Shown one piece after another: positions 40,358-50,962 of a stretch of 64,000 bases of DNA. Location of the stretch: positions 25,203-89,202 of the forward strand of contig JAIEEY010000078.1 in the NCBI GenBank assembly GCA_029067205.1, given 5' to 3'. A program made the position numbers and the translations under genes. The number at the start of each line of letters is the position of its first letter. Position 1 is the stretch's first letter. The DNA comes from Lachnospiraceae bacterium. GTDB taxonomy: Bacteria; Bacillota; Clostridia; Lachnospirales; Lachnospiraceae. Under the pieces are notes generated by a model. That model made no database searches. It saw nothing but the letters and a program-made list of their open reading frames with translations, and had not been told where the DNA came from.

Positions 40358-40591
40358 TTATACTAAATAGTCTCTCAGCTTCTCGACAACTTTTTCTGCA
40401 TCTTCCCTATCCTTGTGGATACGGAGTTCAACGGGTTGTGATAAGTTAATCGTAAAAATTCCCACAATGGACTTCGCATTAATGACATATCGACCACAAA
40501 TTATATCCATGTCTGCATCTAACTTTGATACAATGCTTGTAAACTTCTTTGCGCGGTCAATCGAATTTATTAATATTTTTACCGTAAACAA
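40358..40591 (-). CDS. HPr-like protein lacking the canonical N-terminal phospho-His motif
   Basis: NAKSIVGIFTINLSQPVELRIHKDREDAEKVVEKLRDYL resembles the HPr C-terminal half; no HAR motif in the N-terminal half. Confidence 0.6.
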   Translation of the reverse strand: MFTVKILINSIDRAKKFTSIVSKLDADMDIICGRYVINAKSIVGIFTINLSQPVELRIHKDREDAEKVVEKLRDYLV

Positions 40592-40655
40592 GATTCCTCC
40601 TAATTTGACAAAATTATTTTGTATTATGTATCATTGCATTCCATTCCATATTCTC

Positions 40656-42929
40656 CTATGAGGAAGTTTCAACAATATGTATCTGCCATGCCTGAAATCC
40701 CTGTGTCACATCTGGAATTACCAGACCACATTGCTGCAACGCCAAACCGGTAATCTTTTCCCCTTCCTTATATCCATAGGGCAGATTCTTCATAAACCAT
40801 TCTCTTGCCTGATCTGGCAGTGATTCCATGCCATCCGTATTTAGGTGTATCTGATAATTTGCATTTGCCTTCAGGCCATATACCTTCACGATAACGGGCG
40901 CAGCATTTGCCATCACATGATGATATACCACGCTTACCAAAGCCTCCCGTCCCTCTGGATCTGCCATTTCCCATGCAGTACACTGCTCATCAGAAGGGGA
41001 CAGCAGCCGGTAATACTCACCATACTGAATCAGATCATAATATTCCTTGAAGGTTTCAATCTGTCGCCGAACTTGCTCTTTTTCTTCTTTAGTCAGCTTT
41101 GTGACATCCAGCTCATAGCCAAAAGTTCCCGCCATTGCCACACAACCTCTTGTTGAAAAAGGTGTGATACGGCAGGTTTGATGATTGGGCACTGCAGAAA
41201 CATGTGCCCCCATAGTGGACACAGGGTAACAGAAAGAAGTACCATACTGTATCCCGAGTCTGGCTATCGCATCAGTATTGTCACTGCACCAAATCTGCGG
41301 CGTGTAATACAGCATGCCTGTATCAAACCGTCCGCCTCCGCCACTGCAGCCCTCAAACAGAATATGAGGAAACTTTGTAGTCAATATCTCTAGTACACGA
41401 TAAAGTCCAAGCACATACCGGTGGGCAAATTCCCCCTGCCCCTGTGCATCAAGTGCCTTGCTGTATTTGTCACACACGCTTCTGTTAAAATCCCATTTCA
41501 CATAAGTAATCGGTGTATCTGCAAAAATAGCTGACATGCGGTCTATGATATGGTCCTGTACATCTTCCCGCGAAAAATCAAGAATCAACTGGTTTCTGCT
41601 AAGTATCGGCTTTCTCCCCGGTATCGCCACAGCCCAATCAGGATGTTCACGGTACAGATCGCTGTCTTCTGAAATGCACTCCGGCTCGAACCAGAGACCA
41701 AACTGCAAGCCACATTCCACAATCCTCTCAGCCAGTTCTTTTAGCGTACATCCCAGTTTCTTCTCATTGGGGAACCAGTCGCCAAGACCTGAATTGTCAT
41801 CATCACGCTTTCCAAACCAACCATCGTCAAGCACAAAAAGTTCTACCCCTAAATCTACAGCATCCTTTGCAATTGCAACTAATTTTTCCCCTGTAAAATT
41901 GAAATACGTCGCTTCCCAGTTATTGATCAAAACCGGGCGCCGATTCTCCTTCCACTCTCCACGACAGATATTCTTCCGTATGGTCTTATGCAGGTTTCTG
42001 CTGACCGCACCAAATCCGTGTGCGCTGTAAGTCATCATGACCTCCGGTGTGTCAAATGCTTCACCTGGCCGTAGATTCCACGCAAAATTATCCGGATGGA
42101 TGCCACAGATCAGTCTGGTCTGATCTACCTGGTCTTTTTCAGCCTCCATCTGAAATTCCCCGCTATAAAGAAATGAAAATGCATAGCATCCGCCCTTCTC
42201 CTCATCTGTATTTTTCTCACTGACAAGTACAAATGGATTGTAATGATGGCTTGAAGTGCCGCGCACGCTTCCTATAGAATGTATGCCGTGGTCAAGCTCA
42301 CTTCTCTGCACGGTCCTTTCCTTAACGTGTCCACCATAAAATGTTATCCAGTCATATTCGCCATTGATCCAGTCCAGATTCATACTGGCGGCCTTCTGTA
42401 ATACAATATTTTTGTCCCCCTGATTCATAATCTTTACTGCACGGGTAATGATATCATTCTCTTCCAGGACACCGTACAACAGATGCACTTCCACCTTTGA
42501 ATACGAATCTTCCAGAATGATTTCCAACGTGTCCGCAGTCCCGTCCTCCGCATAAACAGCTGGCAGATTCGGTATGGAATACTTCCCCTTATGAATGTTA
42601 TAACCCCTGTAACAAAGAACTGATGCCAGGCTCCCATCTTCATTCTGTATTTTTAATGCACTGATACGGAAATCGCCTGTCCCAAAACAGCTGTACTCTT
42701 GTGGAAGGATATCCAAAGAATATGCCCTGTTTTCTTTTCCCAGCTCATAAGGATTACCCGAAAATCCTCTGTCCCTGATGTACACTACATAGGATTTATC
42801 GCTGTCATCTGACCTTTCCCCGTAATAAACATGGAGAAAGGTACCCTGGACATCTGCTTTCATCTGATATGTTGTATTTTTTGTGTGTAAAGTAAATATC
42901 TTCTCTTTCTCATCTACTATGATAGACAT
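40656..42929 (-). CDS. Alpha-galactosidase, GH36 type
   Basis: LINNWEATYFNFTGEKL, LFVLDDGWFGKRDDDNSGLGDW, YVKWDFNR, LFEGCSGGGGRFD. Confidence 0.95.
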   Translation of the reverse strand: MSIIVDEKEKIFTLHTKNTTYQMKADVQGTFLHVYYGERSDDSDKSYVVYIRDRGFSGNPYELGKENRAYSLDILPQEYSCFGTGDFRISALKIQNEDGSLASVLCYRGYNIHKGKYSIPNLPAVYAEDGTADTLEIILEDSYSKVEVHLLYGVLEENDIITRAVKIMNQGDKNIVLQKAASMNLDWINGEYDWITFYGGHVKERTVQRSELDHGIHSIGSVRGTSSHHYNPFVLVSEKNTDEEKGGCYAFSFLYSGEFQMEAEKDQVDQTRLICGIHPDNFAWNLRPGEAFDTPEVMMTYSAHGFGAVSRNLHKTIRKNICRGEWKENRRPVLINNWEATYFNFTGEKLVAIAKDAVDLGVELFVLDDGWFGKRDDDNSGLGDWFPNEKKLGCTLKELAERIVECGLQFGLWFEPECISEDSDLYREHPDWAVAIPGRKPILSRNQLILDFSREDVQDHIIDRMSAIFADTPITYVKWDFNRSVCDKYSKALDAQGQGEFAHRYVLGLYRVLEILTTKFPHILFEGCSGGGGRFDTGMLYYTPQIWCSDNTDAIARLGIQYGTSFCYPVSTMGAHVSAVPNHQTCRITPFSTRGCVAMAGTFGYELDVTKLTKEEKEQVRRQIETFKEYYDLIQYGEYYRLLSPSDEQCTAWEMADPEGREALVSVVYHHVMANAAPVIVKVYGLKANANYQIHLNTDGMESLPDQAREWFMKNLPYGYKEGEKITGLALQQCGLVIPDVTQGFQAWQIHIVETSS

Positions 42930-42931
42930 GA

Positions 42932-44503
42932 TTATTTTCCTCCATACATCTCATTTACTTCTATAGTGGCCTGATCCCCACCTGCATCTTTCCACTGTTG
43001 TACTAAAACATCAAAATAATTTAAATCTTCTTCTCCAAGAATGATTTTTGTGAAACCTTCATTTAAGATACTTTCCAGCAGATCCCCTCGTTCTAAATTT
43101 GTAGGGGTACTGATTCCCCATACCTCATTACGAACATAAGCTTCCTGCTCTAATAACTCCACCGCAATGCCATAAGCTGACTTTTCATTTCCCTGTTGAA
43201 GCCAGTCCCCAATATTATCAGGATTCTTCTCCGTCTTCCATCTAATGCAGCTATAATATTTTACAGCATCCTTGCCCAATTCTGTAACATCCGCATTCCC
43301 GCCTTCTGCAAGTGCAGTTTTCACTCTCTGAAACTGATTATAGTCCGTCTGAGGATTAATTACAGTAAATGCATAAGGGATATTTGTATAAGAATGGTCA
43401 AACAGGGAACTGATAAACTCCGGCGATTCTGTTTCCGCTGCCTCATCCATCATATATACATAAAAATTGATCAGTTCCATGACTGCCTCTGGGTGCTCAC
43501 AATTTTTGTTGATTACAATATATCCCCTATTCCCGGAACTGATATTCTGGTAAACATTTTTGGAATTGGCAGAGGGAATTGGATAAGGTTCAAAAAAAGC
43601 ATTTTCCCCCTGTTTTCTAATAACATCAGGCATTGGGTCATAACCCATCCATTGTGCCATAGGACAAACTCCGGTTTTTCCTTCCACCACATCCTGAAAC
43701 ATCTTACGCGAATCATAAATAGGAAAATCTAGATTAATGATCCCCTGCTCATACCATTCTGCATATACTTCCAGCACTTCTTTCATTTCTGGCTGTACAG
43801 AACCATAACCTATGGTTCCGTCCGCAAGCCTGATCCAGATTCCTGGATTGGCTCCCCACGCCGGAGCCAGCCGTTTCATACATTCCAGTGAACTGTCTTC
43901 CGTTATTGGATATCCGCCAAAGACTTCCGCAAATTCCTGTGCAATCGCCACTACATCATCCATTGTTTCCGGATCACTGGCCTGTATCTTTTCCTTCCAA
44001 TCCTTACGGATCCATATATATTGAAACTGGTCAATGATTCCATAATTCAGCTGTGGGATTCCCCACAGCTGTTCGTCTTTCCATGCCGTCTGAAAAGTAT
44101 AATTGTCATATGCCATGTACCCTTTTAATGTATCAGAAGCATACTGCTCAAAAGTATCTGTCAGATCCATGATCAACCCCATCTCCTGCAGTCTGCTGAA
44201 TTGTACCTCGTTTACCTGAAAAACATCAGGAAGCTCGCCATCAGTAATAGATATATCCAGCTTTGTGGTATAATCATTGGAAACCCACAAGTTTCTTACT
44301 GAAATGTGAAAGCGCTCTTCAAATGCCCTATACCATGTATTGTCATCATAGGTATCACCATTCTGAAACTGTGTACCTACATTTTCCATCACTACAGTAG
44401 TCAGGATAATATTGTCTTCCTCATATTTTCCCGCATTACATGCAACCAAGGATACCATCAAAATACTCAGGAATAAAACACTTATTTTTTTCATCACCGG
44501 CAC
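42932..44503 (-). CDS. ABC transporter sugar-binding lipoprotein
   Basis: Lipobox VSLVACNAG; close similarity to 46431-48107 product. Confidence 0.85.
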   Translation of the reverse strand: MPVMKKISVLFLSILMVSLVACNAGKYEEDNIILTTVVMENVGTQFQNGDTYDDNTWYRAFEERFHISVRNLWVSNDYTTKLDISITDGELPDVFQVNEVQFSRLQEMGLIMDLTDTFEQYASDTLKGYMAYDNYTFQTAWKDEQLWGIPQLNYGIIDQFQYIWIRKDWKEKIQASDPETMDDVVAIAQEFAEVFGGYPITEDSSLECMKRLAPAWGANPGIWIRLADGTIGYGSVQPEMKEVLEVYAEWYEQGIINLDFPIYDSRKMFQDVVEGKTGVCPMAQWMGYDPMPDVIRKQGENAFFEPYPIPSANSKNVYQNISSGNRGYIVINKNCEHPEAVMELINFYVYMMDEAAETESPEFISSLFDHSYTNIPYAFTVINPQTDYNQFQRVKTALAEGGNADVTELGKDAVKYYSCIRWKTEKNPDNIGDWLQQGNEKSAYGIAVELLEQEAYVRNEVWGISTPTNLERGDLLESILNEGFTKIILGEEDLNYFDVLVQQWKDAGGDQATIEVNEMYGGK

Positions 44504-44600
44504 TCCTTTTATTGTAGAAACTACTACCCAGTCTATCTTGAATATCTATGTATATATTACATAATATATCCGTTTTAGTAAACTACTATCAAGGAGATTC

Positions 44601-45485
44601 TTAGCCCTTTACACTTCCCAAAACCAATCCTTTGGTAAAATATTTCTGAAGGAACGGATACACCAGCATGATCGGCAGGGCGCCCAAAAACATCTGCGCC
44701 GCACGGCCTGTTCTTGCATTCATCATGGACAGCAGCGCCTTAATGTCGTGGGTGCTGTCACCCATCAGCAGCGTCTCAAAATTTTTTAACAGAGACTGCA
44801 TATAGGTCTGCAGCGGATATTTTGAGGTATCGCTCATATAGATCATGCCGCTAAACCAGTCATTCCAATGTCCTACCATACAGAACAGACCTACAGTAGC
44901 CAACGATGGCTTTAAAAGAGGCAGGATAATCTTTACCAATATCTGAAAAGGATTTGCACCATCAATAGATGCTGCCTCCTCCAATTCTTCCGGAAGTCCC
45001 CGGATAAAGTTCATCAAAATGATCATATTCGATACCGGAAGTGCGCCCGGCAGGACCAGCGACCAGATGGTATTTCTTAACCCAAGGCTGGACACAAGCA
45101 GGTATGTAGGGATCATGCCACCCCCTATCAGCATGGTCGTGACAAAAAATACCACATAAAATCCCCTGCCATATAATTCCCCTTTTGGTCTGGATAACGG
45201 ATAAGCTGTCAGAACTGCCAGTGTCAGATTCAGTAATGTACCCAAAATAACCCGCTCAAAGGACACGAGCATCGCGCGGAAGAACCTGCCATCCTCCAAT
45301 AAATATTTATAAGAGGCGAGCGTAAAATCAACGGGTAAAAATCCTACATTTCCTGCCGACACTGCCGTGCTGCCACTGAAAGAGACTGCCAGAAGATTTA
45401 CAAATGGAAGGACACAAGTCAGACATACAAGGCCAAGAAAAACAGCCAATACGATATCAAAGAGACAAATTTTTTTCTTCTCCAT
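44601..45485 (-). CDS. Carbohydrate ABC transporter permease
   Basis: EELEEAASIDGANPFQILVKIILPLLKP EAA motif. Confidence 0.9.
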   Translation of the reverse strand: MEKKKICLFDIVLAVFLGLVCLTCVLPFVNLLAVSFSGSTAVSAGNVGFLPVDFTLASYKYLLEDGRFFRAMLVSFERVILGTLLNLTLAVLTAYPLSRPKGELYGRGFYVVFFVTTMLIGGGMIPTYLLVSSLGLRNTIWSLVLPGALPVSNMIILMNFIRGLPEELEEAASIDGANPFQILVKIILPLLKPSLATVGLFCMVGHWNDWFSGMIYMSDTSKYPLQTYMQSLLKNFETLLMGDSTHDIKALLSMMNARTGRAAQMFLGALPIMLVYPFLQKYFTKGLVLGSVKG

Positions 45486-45499
45486 AATCCATTTCCTCC

Positions 45500-46453
45500 T
45501 TACAAAATCCTATATCCGGCAACTTTATCCGCAATAATATAAGAAGCGATCACCAAAACACAGGACACAAGTGACTTAAACAAACCTACGGCAGCACCGA
45601 TAGAATACTGTGCCTGCTGGATACCAAGACGATATACATAGGTATCAATAATATCACCCGTAGAATATACTACCGGGGCATACAAGTTATAAACCTGGTC
45701 AAATCCTGCATTCAACACCCCTCCAGGTGCCAGCACCAACATTAAAACAACTGTAGGCTTCAACAATGGAACAGTAATAAAGCGTATTTTCTGCCATCTG
45801 GTGGCACCGTCCAATGTTGCGGATTCATAGAGTCCCGGGTCAATTCCCGTAAGCGCTGCCAGATATACAATCGTACCATATCCAAATCCCTTCCAGATGT
45901 CACTGATGATCATCGTCCATGGAAATATCTTAGGATCTCCCAAAAACGAAACAGGGTCAATTCCAAATTTCCCAAGAAAGCCATTGATCATACCATCCGT
46001 ACCCAAAATTTCAATCATGACACCAGCCATAATAATCCATGACAGGAAATTGGGAATATAAATCAGCGTCTGATAAACCCTTTTTAACTTGTCAGAAACC
46101 ATTTCATTGAGCAGCACCGCAAAAGTGACGGGAACCGCAATTCCCAAAAGCAGCTTGAACACTGCTATGTATAATGTATTCCATATGGTCTGTATAAAAG
46201 CGGGCTGTTTAAACAGAAATTCGAAATTCTTAAATCCCACCCAAGGGGAGGAAAAACCCATCCCCACATTATAATCCTGAAATGCGATAATGACTCCATA
46301 CAATGGAATGTAACAAAAGATAAAAGTCACAATGACACCAGGCAGGAGCATCAAATGATACATGCCCTGATTTTTCAATTTTGTTCTGGATTTTTTCTTT
46401 TTCTGCATAATCCATTTCCCCTTCCAAAAATTAATTTTTTCCGTAAATTTCAT
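45500..46453 (-). CDS. Carbohydrate ABC transporter permease (LplB-like)
   Basis: YESATLDGATRWQKIRFITVPLLKPTVVLMLVL; likely start MQKKKKSRTK within the ORF. Confidence 0.9.
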   Translation of the reverse strand: MKFTEKINFWKGKWIMQKKKKSRTKLKNQGMYHLMLLPGVIVTFIFCYIPLYGVIIAFQDYNVGMGFSSPWVGFKNFEFLFKQPAFIQTIWNTLYIAVFKLLLGIAVPVTFAVLLNEMVSDKLKRVYQTLIYIPNFLSWIIMAGVMIEILGTDGMINGFLGKFGIDPVSFLGDPKIFPWTMIISDIWKGFGYGTIVYLAALTGIDPGLYESATLDGATRWQKIRFITVPLLKPTVVLMLVLAPGGVLNAGFDQVYNLYAPVVYSTGDIIDTYVYRLGIQQAQYSIGAAVGLFKSLVSCVLVIASYIIADKVAGYRIL

Positions 46454-48107
46454 TTACTTCAGCCGTTACCTGGTCTCCGCCCGCATCCTTCCAGTTCTGT
46501 ACCAGCGTATCAAAGTAATCAATATCCTTTGTTCCCTGAACAATTTCGATGAAACCTTGCAGTAAAATATCCCATAAAGTAGAACCGTAACTCTGCATCA
46601 GGGGTGTATCCATACCCCAAACGGCATTTTTCACATAGATCTCGTTATCCACATACTCTTTTGCAATACCATAGGCGGATTTATCATTTCCCTGCTGGAG
46701 CCAGTCGCCTACGCCTGAAGAATCATGCTCCCTCACCCATGCTACACAGCTATTGTATTTTGACGCATTTGTTCCTAATGCTGTTACATCCTCGTCCAAT
46801 CCCCGTGCAAGTGCTTCTGTCACCTGAATGTACTGATTATAGTCCGTATTCGGATTAATGACACATAATCCATATGGAATGTTGGGATAATTATTGTCAA
46901 ACAGAGAGCTGATAAATTCCGGATCTTCTTTTCCTGCCGCATCATCCATCATATAGCACCAGAAATTGATGAGTTTGATCGCTGCTTCCGGATTCTTGCA
47001 TTTACTGCTGATCACGATATAACCACGATTGCCGAAACTGACGCTTCCCTTTACCTCTTTACCATTAGCAGAAGGAATGGCATATGGCTCAAAAATTGCT
47101 TCCGCTCCCAGATTATCTACGATATTCGGTCCCGGATTATAGCCAAACCACTGCGCAAAGGGAACCACACCGCATCTGCCATTAATTACATCCTCACACA
47201 TCTTCTCATACTTGGTCGTAGCAAAATCCGGATTCACGATACCATCCGCATACCACTGTGCATAAGCTGCGAGCGCTTCTTTCATCTCAGGCTGGATGGA
47301 ACCGTATTCGATCGTACCATCTTCCTTCTCGATCCAGATACCTGAATGCGCACCGAAACCAAGCGCCAGCCGAAACAGGCTATCCAGGGACTGATATTCT
47401 GCCAGGGCATACTCGCACTCACTGTAATTCTCCTGAAACGCCTTGGCAATGGCCATCACGTCATCCATCGTCTGAGGGTCTGCCAATCCCAGCTCATCCT
47501 TCCAGTCCTTTCTGATCCATACATACTGGAACTGGTCAATGATACCATAACTAAGCTGCGGTATACCATAAAGCTTCCCATCATAGCAGCCTGTCTCATA
47601 AGTATCTTTCTCCTGCTCCATATAGCTCTTTAAGTTGTCTGAAGCATATGTATCAAACAGCTCTGTCAGATCCATGATCAGCCCCGATTTCTGCAGTTGT
47701 TCCAGCTGTTTACCATCTACATGGAACACATCGGGAATATCCTTGTCGGCAATGGAAAGATTCAGTTTTGTTCCATAGTCGTTGCTTACCCACAGGTTCT
47801 TGACCTGAATGTTGAATCTGTCCTTATATGCCCGATACCATGTGTTATCGTCATAAGTGTCACCATTCTGAAAATTTGTCCCTGAGTTTTCCTCCACTAC
47901 AGTAGTCAGAACCACTACTTCTTCATAGGGATCCCATAAGCCTTCCGGAATTGCAACAGCCTGTGATGCACTGTTTCCCGCTTTGCCTCCCTCTTTGCCT
48001 CCGCATCCTGCCATACTGAATGCCATAATTGCTACCAATCCTATAGCTGTCAGTCGTTTCCTCCATGTTTTTCCCATCATTTTAACTTCCTCCTTTTTAC
48101 TTAACAT
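46431..48107 (-). CDS. ABC transporter sugar-binding lipoprotein
   Basis: Lipobox AFSMAGCGGK; NGDTYDDNTWYRAYKDRFNIQVKNLWVSNDYGTKLNLS. Confidence 0.85.
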   Translation of the reverse strand: MLSKKEEVKMMGKTWRKRLTAIGLVAIMAFSMAGCGGKEGGKAGNSASQAVAIPEGLWDPYEEVVVLTTVVEENSGTNFQNGDTYDDNTWYRAYKDRFNIQVKNLWVSNDYGTKLNLSIADKDIPDVFHVDGKQLEQLQKSGLIMDLTELFDTYASDNLKSYMEQEKDTYETGCYDGKLYGIPQLSYGIIDQFQYVWIRKDWKDELGLADPQTMDDVMAIAKAFQENYSECEYALAEYQSLDSLFRLALGFGAHSGIWIEKEDGTIEYGSIQPEMKEALAAYAQWYADGIVNPDFATTKYEKMCEDVINGRCGVVPFAQWFGYNPGPNIVDNLGAEAIFEPYAIPSANGKEVKGSVSFGNRGYIVISSKCKNPEAAIKLINFWCYMMDDAAGKEDPEFISSLFDNNYPNIPYGLCVINPNTDYNQYIQVTEALARGLDEDVTALGTNASKYNSCVAWVREHDSSGVGDWLQQGNDKSAYGIAKEYVDNEIYVKNAVWGMDTPLMQSYGSTLWDILLQGFIEIVQGTKDIDYFDTLVQNWKDAGGDQVTAEVNEIYGKN

Positions 48108-48354
48108 GCCTTACAAAACTTTTGTTTTTAAGTTAATATAGATTTTATAGAATGTGTGGAATTTTATCTTTGTATTATCTTTACATTTTTTTAAAATTTG
48201 TACTTCATTTTTTAATAATCAAAAGATTTCTTAAAAAAGTAAAAATATTGCAAATCTACATAGCTATACAATTCTTATTTCTCATGATAAGATAAAAACA
48301 TGATCCTGATACAAATTATCAAATCAAAATAAAATATGTCGGGAGGGAATAACA

Positions 48355-50115
48355 ATAAAACTACGCTATCATCTCATACAAAAAATCACAATTTTATTAT
48401 TAACTTTATTCATTCCTGCAAGTAGTATCAGTTTCCTATTCCTGTACCATGCAAATAAACAACTGGAGGAGCAGACACTGACCGCCATCCATGACAGCAA
48501 TGTTTCCTATATGCATCAATTGGATGAAAGTTTACAGCAGTTGTATCACATGGACTATCGGCTTATGGGAAATTATGAATGGATACATTTTAAGGAAAAG
48601 ACTGTAGATATGGGCAATTATGAAAATTTCTCGTTTATAAATTCCTTGAGGAACCAGCTTACATCCATTAAAAACTTTCATCCGCTGTTAGAGAGTGTGC
48701 ATATTCATTTTCCAAACACATCAGAGATGTACCATTCGTCAGCATATGCATATGGGTCCTTTACTGTTTTGGATCAATCGCAAAACCAGCAATACATCGA
48801 TTTATCTTCTGCAAAAGCCCATTTGCAATATTACATGGATCCCATCAGTGATAATTATGCCCTTTCCCTGATCATGGAACCACTATCCTCCGCTATAGAT
48901 TACAACATAATCCTGACTTTATCCCTGGATACTCTCCAACAGTCCATTGCTGATAACTGCACGTATGAATATGACTACTATTATTTTTCCACCGGAAATG
49001 ACTTCGCTTTATCTAATATGGAACCTGAAATGAAAGCGGAAGCGGTTAGACTGGCACAACAAATGATCGCACAAAACGATCATGGGACAGACTACCCTCT
49101 TTACCAGAAAACTACCATTCATGATCAGACATATTATGCCTTTTACTATTTTTTGACATATTCTGGTGCTTATTATGTGCGGCTCCTTCCCACTTCGTTC
49201 CTGTCAAGCGTGATATCCTCCAGTTATATCATGATAATCATCTTCTGCTTTGCAATCCTGTCAGCCTGTATTCTTTTTTTGTTTGGCATATACCGAATGG
49301 TACACAAGCCTTTTACCCAGTTAACCAAGGCTTTTATACAGGTAGAGCAAGGTGATTTTACAGTACAGACAGAATTGACCAACGGTTCCGATTTTAATTA
49401 CGTATTTAATGGATTCAATCACATGGTCAGCCAGTTAAATACTTTGATTGAACAAAACTATACCCAGACTATGTTATTGCAAAAGGCAGAGCTGAAACAA
49501 TTACAGGCACAGATTAATCCACACTTTTTGTACAATAGTTTCTTTATGCTGCAGAAAATGATTCGTTGGGATTCGGAACAGGCAGAAGAAATTGCCAACG
49601 CATTGGCAAGATATTTCCAATATATTACCAGAAACAGCAATGATTTAGTGCCATTATCCGCTGAATACTCCCACGCCAGAGACTACATTTTTATACAAGA
49701 GCTCCGGTTTAGTGGCCGTATCCACATTGAAGCAGCAGAACTTCCAGAAAAGTATACCAGTTTGCCGGTTCCAAAGCTGATCCTTCAACCTGTATTAGAA
49801 AATGTTTTTAAACATGGTCTGAAAAATACAGAGGAACACGGTCTGGTGCAGATCTCTTTTCATCCAGACCAGGATACTTTGAAAATAGTGATCGAAGACA
49901 ATGGAAACGGACTTGAAGATGATACATTAAATATATTGACAGAACGTTTAACAGCTTCAAGAAGCCCTCAGTTCACTGGAGAAATGACCGGAATATTGAA
50001 TATTCAAAAAAGATTAATACTTTTTTCCCATTTGACTACACCTATGTCCGTATTCCGTTCAGAACTTGGTGGACTGGCTGTAGAGATCACGCTTTCCATA
50101 AATGATGGCCTTTAA
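48355..50115 (+). CDS. YesM-like sensor histidine kinase, apparent ATA start
   Basis: INPHFLYNSFFMLQKMIRWDSEQAEEIANALARYFQYI, PVPKLILQPVLENVFKHGL; frame open upstream of ATG 48511 and encodes TM ITILLLTLFIPASSISFLFL. Confidence 0.8.
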   Translation: MKLRYHLIQKITILLLTLFIPASSISFLFLYHANKQLEEQTLTAIHDSNVSYMHQLDESLQQLYHMDYRLMGNYEWIHFKEKTVDMGNYENFSFINSLRNQLTSIKNFHPLLESVHIHFPNTSEMYHSSAYAYGSFTVLDQSQNQQYIDLSSAKAHLQYYMDPISDNYALSLIMEPLSSAIDYNIILTLSLDTLQQSIADNCTYEYDYYYFSTGNDFALSNMEPEMKAEAVRLAQQMIAQNDHGTDYPLYQKTTIHDQTYYAFYYFLTYSGAYYVRLLPTSFLSSVISSSYIMIIIFCFAILSACILFLFGIYRMVHKPFTQLTKAFIQVEQGDFTVQTELTNGSDFNYVFNGFNHMVSQLNTLIEQNYTQTMLLQKAELKQLQAQINPHFLYNSFFMLQKMIRWDSEQAEEIANALARYFQYITRNSNDLVPLSAEYSHARDYIFIQELRFSGRIHIEAAELPEKYTSLPVPKLILQPVLENVFKHGLKNTEEHGLVQISFHPDQDTLKIVIEDNGNGLEDDTLNILTERLTASRSPQFTGEMTGILNIQKRLILFSHLTTPMSVFRSELGGLAVEITLSINDGL

Positions 50116-50194
50116 TTGTATGATCATAGTGATCACGAATCATAGTAATATAATGGGTTTGAAGTGATGAAACAGATGAAAGGAATATAATAAG

Positions 50195-50962
50195 ATGAAT
50201 TTATTAATTGTGGATGATGAACATCATATTGTGAATTATATGGCTGCATTTGCGGAAGAACACTGCGGAAATGTATTGGAAGTTTACAAAGCCTACTCTG
50301 GCATGGAAGCTTTAAAGATTCTGGCAGATATTAAAATTGACATCATTCTTCTGGATATTCAAATGCCTGGTTTGACTGGTTTGGAATTAGCTGATAAAAT
50401 TTCTAAGACATGGTCCAACTGCCGGATTATTTTCCTGACAGCATATGATAATTTTGACTATATATACAAAGCTACTGATTTGCCTCATATTTCTTATCTG
50501 TTAAAGACGGAGCCTGAATCAGTGATTCTTGACACCCTTTCCCAGGCTGTCGGTGATATTATAGAGGAACAAAAACAGCAGACAATATTAGATGATACAC
50601 TGAAAAGAAACAAGTACCTTTCACATTTGCTTATTCAAAATACATTGCGGATACTTCAATCCGGAATGCCGATGGAAACACTGCATTCGGAAAACACTTT
50701 TTTAGAATCTGACAATCCATTAGACCTTAATGCACCTGTCTACCTGATCTATATGAATATACGCCACAGAAGCTTTAAAGACTGCCGCACATGGGATTAT
50801 AATCAGTGCCTGCAATATCTTCATTTAGCTGAATTTTATGCTTCTAACCGGTTTAGCTGTTTTTTGCTGCAGCTTGATAACGGAGATGGATTATGGTTTT
50901 TTCAATGTCGTGAAAATGCTGATTTTGGAGTATCTAATCCCATTTCCTTTTTAAAAACATGA
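50195..50962 (+). CDS. YesN-like response regulator, receiver part (split gene)
   Basis: MNLLIVDDEHHIVNYMAAF...IIFLTAYDNFDYIYKAT receiver domain. Confidence 0.85.
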   Translation: MNLLIVDDEHHIVNYMAAFAEEHCGNVLEVYKAYSGMEALKILADIKIDIILLDIQMPGLTGLELADKISKTWSNCRIIFLTAYDNFDYIYKATDLPHISYLLKTEPESVILDTLSQAVGDIIEEQKQQTILDDTLKRNKYLSHLLIQNTLRILQSGMPMETLHSENTFLESDNPLDLNAPVYLIYMNIRHRSFKDCRTWDYNQCLQYLHLAEFYASNRFSCFLLQLDNGDGLWFFQCRENADFGVSNPISFLKT

